A stretch of DNA of 64,000 nt from Saxidomus purpurata (Eukaryota > Mollusca > Bivalvia > Venerida > Veneridae), in the NCBI GenBank assembly GCA_022818135.1, contig JAFMSR010000002.1:49322801-49386800 (forward strand). The letters run 5' to 3'. This document shows, one piece after another, positions 35,513-45,343 of this stretch. The position numbers and the translations under genes were made by a program. Position 1 is the stretch's first letter; each line of letters starts with the position of its first letter. The notes under the pieces were generated by a model, which was given only the letters and a program-made list of their open reading frames with translations, searched no databases and had not been told where the DNA came from.

Positions 35513-36814
35513 TGATGCGACATTTAGGCATCCTTTTTGAACAAGATGTTTAGTTATTTCTTATTTAGTATTAAATACGGGCGATTCGCCAATCTGCACA
35601 TGAAGGCCAGCCGGTACTACGGTACTAAGCCAGAAACTCTTGGACAGGAATTTGTATCAGTTCTTATCATAATATCATGCCTATTCATACTTAATTTAAA
35701 TTAAATTTGGGAAATTAGCAAAATATAGCGTAAATTAATATACATACTTGATATGTTCCGATATTTTATCCAAGTAATATACATTTCAAAATATTTCAAA
35801 CGGACTGATTTTACATGTTTAACTTTTTTGCATAAAAACAATAATCAAGAACCCATTGTGTTCACTATACTTAAAGCGTCTTCAACCACCATGTAAATGT
35901 GGTCATGAATTGGAAATTTTAACTTTCAACGATTATAAAGTTGATTGACACGCCGATAATTATTTATAAGTACTGTACTATAAGTAGAAATTTCAAGGCT
36001 GAGTTGGTCTCTTGTTTATTAAATAGTGTACATTGTTTAACAAAATGAAGCTCAATACCCTGTTTTGATTTATCACGGACCACGTCTTCAATGGGTAACA
36101 AATAAATTTTCATGAAGGAAATATATGTTCGTGACCAGTTGATATTAAATGTTGCCGTTAAATATCAATAATATCTCTTGTTTCACTTCTGCCACTTTAA
36201 GAGGGTACATTTTCAAACTGTTTACGGGTAACAAACATAACGTGTACGTTCATTTATACGTACGTTTACATTTCAAGTTATGAGTTTCTTAGTCATGAAC
36301 GGTAAATTAAAATAAAAAAATTCGATTTCAACGTGTGCTCAATAATTAATCAACACTAGATCTGATCAGAGAACGATATCGGACAAACCAGAAAAGAAAG
36401 CACGGATAGCGTTTTTTTCTATTCGGAACATGAGTACATTCCCTAAATCCTTAAATAAAGTCTAATGAATAAATTTTAAATAATTTTTAAACCCATATAA
36501 TACTGAAACGATAAAGTTCCTCAGAAGTAAAATGTTGCGGTATAAAGTTTGTTAGTTAAACGTCTCATATATTGTTACCGGAAATACTAGTAGTCATTTG
36601 TACCTGCCGGTATGTTTGAGCTAAGAAATTCACACAAAAATGCGTTGACGTCAGTTGATGATGTTTTAATGTCCTTGACGAATATCACATATGTAATATT
36701 GCTTCGAACACTAAATGTTTCTTATGAATCATCTTACATTTCCCACTACAAGGTTTGAAAAGTTTTTACGTCATGCATAAAAAGGAAAATAACGATAAAA
36801 TAGTCGAATTTCTC

Positions 36815-37085
36815 TTACAATCACTTTTATTGATAATGGTATAAAATACATATAAAATACAGGCAGAGAAAATTTCAGAAACGCCTTTCAGCGATTCCTG
36901 CCCATCTAGGGATGAACTGGTTAGAAACCACACGTAGAAGAACCAAAGGTTCTATTGGCACAAGAGCTAAGGTCTGGTACTGGGATTCCCTCGTTTCTGC
37001 ATCTGTCTCTCCAACCTGCCCCATGTCAGTAGTGTTGGCATTTTACCTGAGGCAAAATCCTAGGTTCTACCGGAACTACAAATAA
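36815..37085 (-). other. Candidate transcribed block (3' terminal exon or ncRNA)
   Basis: A GC-richer block in AT-rich surroundings. On the minus strand it begins after a TTTTTTATTTGTAG acceptor-like tract (about 37083). It contains a short frame (MPTLLTWGRLERQMQKRGNP, then a few codons and a stop) and the hairpin GAACCAAAGGTTC on the plus strand. An AATAAA lies at the low end (36829-36834) followed by a GT-containing stretch. The arrangement suggests a polyadenylated terminal exon; no coding family is recognised. Confidence 0.25.
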
Positions 37086-37099
37086 AAAACAGATTTCTA

Positions 37100-38185
37100 A
37101 AGGAATCTAACAAAAACGGCCCAAAAAAGTTAGCTGTAACATAGCAAAAAGTTGTAAACGCCTGCCTGATACGTTGACGTCTTTTCAATACAGTAGTTTT
37201 CATATCTAATCACGTGATTTACTTGCTTGATGTAAATTAGGTGATGTGGAATTTTACAGTTGATGCTACAAACAAAATACACATTTTCCCAGGATCTGAG
37301 TTAGTCTTATTTTTAAACGTTTGTTTTACGTCATCTGAAACTTACGTTTCAAGTAAAGTTAAAACAGATAAAATGTTGCAATGTAAAATTAAATGAATGG
37401 ATAAGAATACAAATGTTACACAGCAGCCATGTACACATAGATACGGTTTAAAGACCTTTCTTTACTCTTCTATCATCAAATATGCATTTCTTTTTCGTAT
37501 CAGTATATGTTTATAATGTAGGCAACATCCTGAACATAGCTAGTCATCACACCATGTATACTCAGTAGTGAAGTATTGTTCTAAACGATGAAATTGTAAG
37601 AACACCTTTTTGCGTGTTAGTGAAGTGGTCTTCATTTTCTGTATTATGTTATATATCATACTGTTTTTCTGTTTTCGTTTTGCTTCCATTTTTGGTTTGA
37701 AGTGAACGCTAGTTATTGATAAATAACTAAACCACACCAACGTAACTTTCCGAGAGGGTCCTGGGTTTGATCCATGCAACCATCTATGTTTCTTTATATC
37801 AGAAAGTTTGCAATTTTCTTACAGAGGATTGGACTGTAGTCTTTCCCATAAACGACGGTTACTGTTCACCTAGAAAAATGACAAAGAGTTATACAGTTGA
37901 AACGGGCGTTAAGTCACGCTAACATTGAAACTTGAGAGATTGAAGCCATTTTCTTATAATTCTTCCCTTGTTTTGTCGAGGAATACATAATTACTAATTC
38001 TCTGAATTTGCTTGAACTTGGCTTAGTTACTTTGCCCAAGAACATTGCAGGGAAAGGACTTATTTTGGCGGATTTCAGCAATTCAGGGCAATAACTCCCA
38101 TGTTCATGGATCGACCTGGCAAGTCACCGAGTCTATCAGATATTTTACACATTGACATAGTAACCTGAATATTAGTGATAACTGC
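37100..38185. other. No gene seen; one B-box-like fragment
   Basis: AT-rich. GGGTCCTGGGTTTGATCCAT (37755-37774) looks like a decayed tRNA B box, but nothing around it supports a tRNA or a bounded SINE. Confidence 0.4.
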
Positions 38186-38190
38186 ACAAA

Positions 38191-38796
38191 CAAGAGGGCC
38201 ATAATGGCCCTATATCGCTCACCTGATTAGTAATTACCTTGGCTATAATACAAGGGGTCATGATTAGAGGTCCACAACACAATGTCAAGTAACATTCAAA
38301 ATATCTATTCTCTGCCTGTCAGCCTTGTGGTTGTTCAAAGCTTTCCCTATATATAAGCCTATGTGAAATTAAGTGACGACCCCCACTGCCGGGGAGGATT
38401 ATTTTGACCAGAGTGTCAAGATTTGAGCAATCTTGGTAGAGGTCCACTAGGCATTTCCACATGCCAAATATCTAATCTCTAGGCCATGTGGTTTCAGAGA
38501 TTTTCCTATGTAAGCCTTTGTAAAATGAAGTGACTCTACTTATGATTAATCAACACACTTATTCTGAGGAAGTTTCAATTAAAAATGCAACCTCTGTTGC
38601 ATACACAATACACTTTGATTTGACCTGGTGACCTAGATTATGATTCATATTTGAACTAGACCCAAGTTTCATGAAGATCCACCAAGTGAAAATTCAGTCT
38701 CAATTGCATACACTAGATTAATTGTGACCAGACCACAGATGATGCTTTTTATATCATAGCTCACCTTGAGCACATTGTGTACAGGTGAGCTAAAAA
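38191..38796 (+). mobile_element. Tandem-core element, GCTCACCT family, complete small copy
   Basis: The 5' end AAACAAGAGGGCCATAATGG has a perfect GGGCCAT/ATGGCCC hairpin, then CCCTATATCGCTCACCTGA. The 3' end is CATAGCTCACCTTGAGCACA, TTGTGTACAGGTGAGCTAAA, where AGCTCACCT pairs with AGGTGAGCT. The core has GGTAGAGGTCCACTAGGCA and TGACCTGGTGACCTAGATTA. No ORF. Confidence 0.8.
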
Positions 38797-38929
38797 CCAA
38801 GTCTTACTAAAGTTTCTTTGTTTTTCGAGGTTTAATGCCAGTTTCAGGAATTTAGCAGGCTGGCATTAACCTAACCACTGAACCAGCACTGAATCCTATC
38901 CTTTGTAAGAAACTGCCAAATTTCTCAAA

Positions 38930-39022
38930 TAAACATACATGGTCGGTAGCAGGGCTCAGACCCATGATCCTCAATCAATGAGAGGGTACAGTGATTTCAA
39001 GTCAGCTACCCTAACCGCTTAC
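38930..39022 (-). repeat. tRNA-Ser(TGA)-like pseudogene or SINE head
   Basis: The minus strand reads GCGGTTAGGGTAGCTGACTT, GAAATCACTGTACCC, TCTCATTGATTGAGGA, TCATGGGTCTGAGCCCTGC. ACTTGAAATC is an anticodon loop with TGA. TCTCATTGATTGAGG forms a hairpin where a serine tRNA has its long variable arm, and GGGTCTGAGCCC is a T arm with a mutated B box. Degenerate, so not called functional. Confidence 0.5.
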
Positions 39023-39756
39023 AACAGGAGGCTCTCAAAAAGCTTAACTGACATTATTTGGGCACATTTTTCCATTGATGATGACAATTTCTGAAGCAGT
39101 GTAATTAAAAATGTATTTATGCAGTATTGATAAATGCCAAGCAGGCCAGCTAAAATTCAGATAAAAAAATTATAAACTTCAACTTGCAGAAATAGAACAA
39201 AGGATTGGGCCACCATGCAATTAAGAACTCTGTCAGGAGTGTAAATATCGAGTTTATAGTGTTCTCCATTTTTAATTACTTCTCCACTTTCATGCTAATA
39301 TACTTTTTTCTAATGATGGTTTGGTTAAAAGAAAACGCAGTAAAGCAAAGGTACCAAAAGTTTTATTTTTTCTATTAAACATTTCTTTCAAGAAAACAGA
39401 AACTTCATATATATATATACAGTTGACTGTCGTTAAATCAAAGTTGAAAATATTTGACAAAGAATGAATCTGACTAAAAAGACTGTACTTATTGGAAAAT
39501 ACATTGACAGGACTTATCAATGACTTTAAGATAAGGCAAAAAATATCATAAAAATGTGTGTTTCTGGTCTCTTTGCCAAAAATTTAAGTTCAGTTGGCAT
39601 TTTGTTTAAACTTTTATTTTATTTACCTTGTTTTAGGTCAGCAGTAAAATGTTAAGGTTGGTCAGGAGACTGTTAACACATACATGTATTTTGTTTTGGC
39701 CTAAGTAGAAATTTGACTATAAAGAGCTTGAAATAACAAGAGAGAACTGTACATTG

Positions 39757-40151
39757 TATTTAACAAGTGGCCCAAAAGGGCCAGTATCGCTCTACTGGAC
39801 TGACTCGACTGTTTTGAGTAAGTTTTGAGAAAATCTTTTGGAATGTTATCAAGGAAAAGCTTAGTCTTAAACCTTGACCCCAAAACAGTAAGGATCATCT
39901 ACTCAGTAAGACTAATCATCCTGTAAAGTTTGAAGACTGTTGTTGATAAAACGATCTCAAAATGTTGAGCAGAAATGATTTTCCAAGTTTGGGTCACTGT
40001 GACTCACCCCCAAAAAAGTAGGGATTGTCTACTCAGTAAGACCAATCATGCTATGAAGTTTGAAGACTGTAAAAGATACAGATCTTAAAAAACTGAGTGG
40101 ATGACAGACAAACCACAATGGCATAAGCTCTGCTTGACTTTTCCAGTAAAG
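39757..40151 (+). mobile_element. Tandem-core element, TACTGGA family
   Basis: The 5' end AACAAGTGGCCCAAAAGGGC has a perfect GGCCC-AAAA-GGGCC hairpin, then CAGTATCGCTCTACTGGA. The 3' end is AATGGCATAAGCTCTGCTTG, ACTTTTCCAGTAAAGCTAA, whose TCCAGTAAAGCT is the inverted partner of CGCTCTACTGGA. Two core units with CTCAGTAAGACTAATCATCC and AAGTTTGAAGACTGT. The next element begins directly at its last base. Confidence 0.75.
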
Positions 40152-40293
40152 CTAACAAGAGGGTCATGATGGCCCTATATCGCTCACCTAAGTACAAGTG
40201 CACTTGCCTGCTGGGCCTGTTCAATTTTGACCTCAGAGGCATGATTTGAACAAAGTAGGTGGAAGACCACTAGACAATGTTACATACCAAATA

Positions 40294-41016
40294 CATGGGT
40301 GAAAGTATAAAAAATTGAAAAACCTGAAAAATTTGCTGGGGGCCGCAAGGGCCCCCGTGGGTCCAGGGCAACGCCCTGGCTAGGGGTCCTGGGATTTAGC
40401 AAATTAAGCTCCTGGGATTTAGCAAATTAAAAAGGCTGGAAACCCTTTTCCTGAGACAAGAACTTTTGTTTCAGATCATTGAAATATCCATCTGTTAAGG
40501 GTTCGTTGGCGTGGTTTTTAAGACCTTTCTTTCCACTGGACCCATATTTTATTGTTTTGCCGCAAAATTCGCAAAACGCCATTCCGGCAATATCGGGCTT
40601 TTTTCGCCAGTTTCCCCATTTGTCGCCGTTGTCATCGCATTCAGACAGCTACTCCCATCTCCATTTGTTTTTCGTACCCTTTTCTAGGTCTTTTATGTTG
40701 TAACCTGCGGGTAAAAACTTCATTTCCCTTCATTTCCCTTCAACTGTTTGTTTTTTCACGGTCAACCTCGTTTTGAAACCTGTTATTTCATTGGACGGCA
40801 ATAATTAGCAATCCAATCGGCGATCTCCGTTGCAAAATGAATCACTGCTAAATTTAGACGAAGAGGGAATTCCAAACTCGAGCCGAGAAAGAAATAGTCG
40901 GCTGTACACCCCCCCCAACCGGAAATCTCAACGGATTTACACGATTTGGAAAAACGACCTCTCGGGACTTCAAAAAACCGGAACTTCCGGCACATGCCGG
41001 AAAACTTTCACCCTTG
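40294..41016. mobile_element. 723-bp TIR transposon with 6-bp target duplication
   Basis: The termini are CATGGGTGAAAGT and its near-perfect inverted copy ACTTTCACCCTTG (one mismatch in 13). They are flanked by CAAATA on each side (40288-40293 and 41017-41022). Excising it gives CCAAATATCTAAGCTC, the wild-type core unit of the host element. The inside has the hairpin GGGGGCCGCAAGGGCCCCC, CCAGGGCAACGCCCTGG, a tandem copy of CTCCTGGGATTTAGCAAATT, and near the right end the palindromes CCGGAACTTCCGG and CCGGCACATGCCGG. It carries a minus-strand zinc-finger frame with one stop. The superfamily is not assigned. Confidence 0.85.
40427..40723 (-). pseudogene. Zinc-finger reading frame in the TIR element, one internal stop
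   Basis: On the minus strand an ATG at 40721-40723 opens MKFLPAGYNIKDLEKGTKNK then WRWE. A TAG (40649-40651) interrupts, and the same frame continues LSECDDNGDKWGNWRKKPDI, AGMAFCEFCGKTIKYGSSGK, KGLKNHANEP and LTDGYFNDLKQKF to a TAA at 40427-40429. CEFC...GLKNHAN is a C-x2-C...H zinc-binding pattern of the BED-like kind found at the N terminus of many transposases and their relatives. A one-base change (for example from TGG) would explain the stop. It may be the first exon of a transposase or a captured host exon; no catalytic domain is present. Confidence 0.55.
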
Positions 41017-41899
41017 CAAATATCTAAGCTCTAGCCCTTGTGGTCTTAAAAAGAAGAATTTTAAAATTTTTCCTATACCAAACAACCCCCTGGGCAGGAT
41101 AAATTTTGACCCTGGGGGCATGATTTGAACACACTTTGAAGAGGTCCACTAGACACTGTAACACACTAAATATCTAGGCTCTAAACCTTTTGGTTTTGGA
41201 GAAGAAGACTTTTACACGTTTTCCTATATAATGTCTATGTAAAACAAGTGACCCCCTTGGCGGGACCAATATTGACCAGAGGGACATAATTTGAAAAAAC
41301 TTTGACGAGATCCACTAGACACTATTATGCACTAAATATCTAAGCTCTAGACCTTGTGGTTTTGAAGAAGACTTTTAAAGGTTTTCCTATAAAACATGTC
41401 TATGCATGTCTAGGTGGGGGCACGATTTAAACAAACCTGGTAGAGGTCCACTAGAAAATTCTATATACTAATTATCTTAGCCTTGCGGTTTTTGAGAAGA
41501 TTTTCAAAGTTTATCCTATAGAAACCTATGTAAAATCAAGTGACACCCCCAGGCTGGGTCGATTTTAACACAGGAGGTCATGATTTGAACAATTTTGGTA
41601 GAGGTCAACTAGGCAATGCTACATGCTATATATCTAAGCTTTAGGCCTTGCGGTTTCAGAGATTTTAAAGATTATTCTATTTATTGCCATAGCAAACAGA
41701 GTTCTGCATGGAATGGGATTCTTTGAACACTTTCAGTAGAGCTTCATGCAAGGAACAGTCCTGCCAAGTTTCATCAACATTGGCCCAGTGGTTTAAGAGG
41801 AGATGTTGTGTGAAGTATAATGTTGATAGACGACAGACGACGGACAATCATCCATCTCAAAAGCTCACCATGGCAAAGCCAGGTGAACTAAAAATGGCA

Positions 41900-43871
41900 G
41901 ATATCCTCAACACGAGTGCTCATGGAACACAGGTGCTGCCTGCTGGAAGACATGATTCAGAACGGGACAAGCAAATTCGTTGAATTGGGATCCCCCGCTA
42001 TATAACAACATTTATGAATGCATAAAATTTTGTTGAACAATTTGAGTATCGGTTATTATATCAAACATACAAAATAAATGTTATAGTGACTGGATTGAAA
42101 GAACACTGTGAAGCATCTTTGAAAACAGAGTATTGTGTAAAACAGTCCCACCTTCTGTAAAGGTCTTATATATCTTGCTTATCAATGAATTTCCTTTTGC
42201 AGTTTTGGTTAAAAGCAATAAGATTATTAATTTGGATTTTCTATACACATTATATTTTATGGAAAATGGCTAACCCCACTAGGGGCCTCATTTCTTAAGG
42301 ATCATCTTAATTTGAAAAATATTGATATACACTCATCACTTGATTATCTGTTCGAAATGAAATAAAATTAAGACAAAAAATTAGTTTCAAATAAAAATGA
42401 TTACCAAGTTTTTAATATGAAAAGGAGCTCCACCCCATTAGAGCCTCATTTCTGAAGAAATCAGTTTCTTAAAGCAGTTTTGGTAAAGATCATAAAATTG
42501 TTTATGTAACCAAATCCAGTTAAATTTAGACCAAGTTCAAAGATAGTATTTTTCAAGTCTCTGCAGTATATAGGGAATGCAGCCCCCATCCAGGTAGGGG
42601 TCTCATTTCTGAAAGGATTGTACCAATTTTGTGAAGCAAAATAAACAACCATTACACCATTATTGTACCACATCAAATTAAATTCTGGATGATTCGTTCA
42701 AAAGAAGAGATTTTAAAATTTCTCTATATAATATAATTATAAGAAAACTTCAAAGGGCCATAACTCACAACCTCCAAGAACTAAATTGCTGTAAGTTAAA
42801 TTAAATTAGCACTACTAATTTCAGAAAACAAGAATTTCTTTAGTTTTTATATAGAAGTGCTTCACCCCCTTAACTGCCTCATTAATAAAACAAGAATTCC
42901 ATTGTTGGAGACTACATAATTGAGTAGTTGTGCTGACCAGAAAGAATTTTCATTCAAAGGAACAATTTTTAAATAGCTGGCCATCCCCCAGGTGATGGAG
43001 GTGGTGTGGGGGGCACGGGTGTTGGGGATGGATATTAGAAAGAGCGATCATGAGAATATTTGAGCCAATTACAACCTGATTTTCACAATCTGTTTCAGTG
43101 AAATAGAATTTTAAGTAGTATCTTCAAGTATAGGGCAATAACTTGGGACTAGCTATAACAATCATGACAAAACTTGTTTGTGCATCACCACATCATGCTG
43201 ATCTATACTTAGGTTCATGAACTTCTATCTATCAGTTTCTTACTTATGGCATGAAGGATGGACAGAAAATGCGAAAACAATATACCTACACCTTCAACAG
43301 GGGATAGTACCTCTTAATTTAAAGTAACAGCGATTCTGAAACTTGCATTCGTATCTGCCAATGACAAAACTGGTTCAAAATCATTTAGAAGAAAGGTAGT
43401 TTCAAGAAGGGAGAGAACTACTGAAGACAATTACCCTAATGTACATTGTCACTCATTTTATATCAAATTGTATTTGCAATTACATGTAATAATGATAGAG
43501 ATAGGTATGACTTAAACACATAAACTCACAAAATATCACAATGTTTTTAATGACCTTGGAAAAGTTATGACTCTTGCAAGTTTCACCTGTTGTCCTCTGT
43601 TTAACTGTAAAATTTGATTGAATTCTCTTTTCAAAGTTCCCGAGATATTGGCTGGCAATGGAAATATGGAAAGGGGAGTAACTTAAAAGCACTTTTCTGG
43701 TATTTAGCACTTTTCCTTATTGTTATTTATTATTATTGTGTCCAACTCTTAAGACAATTCTTGCATCAAATGTGTTTATTGTCTGTCACTTGTCATCATA
43801 TATATCAGTTTGCTATTGGAGCACTCACATTTTCTTGATATATACATGTTTAACTCTCTCAGTCTAATTCC
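41900..43871. repeat. Degenerate repeat field, CCTCATTTCT phrase
   Basis: Recurring phrases such as CCCCACTAGGGGCCTCATTT, CCACCCCATTAGAGCCTCAT and CCATCCAGGTAGGGGTCTCA appear at about 150-170-bp intervals (42280, 42430, 42585, 42850). These look like the decayed core of another tandem-core element without visible ends. No gene is recognised. Confidence 0.5.
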
Positions 43872-43872
43872 G

Positions 43873-44110
43873 AAACTAGATGGGTGTTCAGTAGAACACT
43901 TGTTTAGCCCTCTTAGACTTTGTCAGAATAACCAATAATTATGACAAAGTCTAAGTACAAAAAGGGGCATAACAGCATCATGACCCTTTTGTCATACGCA
44001 ATGGAATTTGAAAGTATGATGAAGAAATCTTAAGAAATGGCAAAGTTAAAGCCAATGTTAGGTTTTTGTGACGGACAGATAGACCGACGACCAAAGCTAT
44101 GTGTATGAAA
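43873..44110 (+). mobile_element. Short copy of the ACTAGATGGGTGTTCAGTAG element
   Basis: Starts ACTAGATGGGTGTTCAGTAG, AACACTTGTTTAGCCCTC, with one core unit (AAGGGGCATAAC, GAAATCTTAAGAAATGGCAA) and the closing GACGGACAGATAGACCGACG. Much shorter than the copy at 14857, so core-unit number varies between copies. Confidence 0.75.
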
Positions 44111-44154
44111 GGGCGACACAATAAAAACTGATCTTATTATAAACTTCTGAGCAA

Positions 44155-44783
44155 GTATCATAACAGGGCAGTTTATAGGGTCCTAAATTGCTCACCTGAG
44201 TCAACAGAGAACATCTGCAGCCTATTGTAAAGAGCATAAAGATCTAACTGTGCTGTAACTCTTTGCAATACTTGCTATATGTATTCTAAAATAAAATTAA
44301 ATTCTAACTCAGAATTTATATTGCAACGGGGGGCTGTTTTTAAAGGGATCAACTTCATTTTAGCAATTCTGGTAGAGTTATAAGGTGATTGCAATTCTCA
44401 AATAAAATTAAATTCTGACCCTAGTTTCAGAGATTTTTGAATTTCTACACAGATTTCATAGATAAAACAGCCCAGTTCCCACTGGGTGCCTCATTTTTTA
44501 AGGGATCAACTTCATTTAAGCATCAGGTGATTATTTGTGCCAAATTAAATTCTGATCAATAGTTTGATCTGATGATTATTTTAAAATGTTTTTCCTTTTG
44601 TTTGCCATAACAGAACTCTGAATGGATCAGAATTCATTCAGCAAATTTGGTAGACAAGGAACATCCCTGCCAAGTTTCATTAACATTGGCCAAGGGGTTT
44701 CAGAGGAGATGCTGTTTGAAGCAATTGTTGACAACAATGAATGATGATGAACAACAAGCTGTGACAATATGCCAGGTGAGCTG
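44155..44783 (+). mobile_element. Tandem-core element, GCTCACCT family
   Basis: Starts near AACAGGGCAGTTTATAGGGT, CCTAAATTGCTCACCTGAG and ends CAATATGCCAGGTGAGCTGA. GCTCACCTG and CAGGTGAGC are the inverted pair. The tail CATCCCTGCCAAGTTTCATT, AACATTGGCC, TTTCAGAGGAGATGCTGTTT is shared with 29050 and 41780. Confidence 0.65.
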
Positions 44784-44810
44784 ACAATGGTCAAGTTGGC
44801 AGAGATTTTC

Positions 44811-44816
44811 TTTATT
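44811..44816 (-). terminator. Candidate polyadenylation signal of RNF216
   Basis: TTTATT on the plus strand gives AATAAA on the minus strand, about 460 nt after the RNF216 stop codon. It is the first such hexamer I see in that direction. Functional use is not shown. Confidence 0.3.
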
Positions 44817-45278
44817 TTAAGTGGTAGTAATTATGACAGATATACAATGATTGATTCAAGATAGGAACAAAAATTATGGTGATCACATTTTTAAATCATC
44901 AATAAAATTTCTGGGCTACAATTTAAGTGTGACATTGAGCGTTTACCAGTTGACCTTAAATTCAATTTGGATCATCTGTTACCGACAAATATCCCTATTT
45001 AGTTCATGATCCTAGGCCAAGGAATTGTCAAGCCATTGTGTAATTTCAAAAAAGACAATCACTTTAACACAGTAAATTTTTGTAGGACTCCCCTCTGTTG
45101 TTTAAGATGTTTACATTTTCCACCTAAAAACAGTTGATTCTAGATCATCATTTTTGGAATGCTTCAATTTTCTGATTTTCAAGGATATAAATTTCAACTT
45201 CATGTTATAACAGTTAACAACTCAGATCTATAAGGCACAACAATTAGAAAGTTCATGTCTGTAAAGGTGTGTTGTGGA

Positions 45279-45343
45279 TCAACGTTTCACTTTCTTGGCT
45301 GGAGGCTGATCTGGAACACCTATAATCTTTGCATCTGTATAAC
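45279..45343 (-). CDS. RNF216: RNF216 terminal coding exon
   Basis: The acceptor TTCTTTATCTTAG joins in phase 1 (G + GT) to give [21 protein letters not shown] and TGA at 45279-45281. The C-terminal KKVKR is a possible basic nuclear-localisation or binding motif. Vertebrate RNF216 has a longer proline-rich C terminus, so this tail is shorter. Confidence 0.85.

Larger units (their letters stand above)
40152..41899 (+). mobile_element. Tandem-core element, GCTCACCT family, with a nested TIR transposon
   Basis: The 5' end CAAGAGGGTCATGATGGCCC is followed by TATATCGCTCACCTAAG. The 3' end is AAAAGCTCACCATGGCAAAG, CCAGGTGAACTAAAAA, a hairpin whose arms are GCTCACC/GGTGAAC. The core has five or more units with AAATATCTAAGCTCTAGGCC and AAGTGACCCCC. 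The TIR element 40294-41016 splits a unit at CAAATA. Confidence 0.8.
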
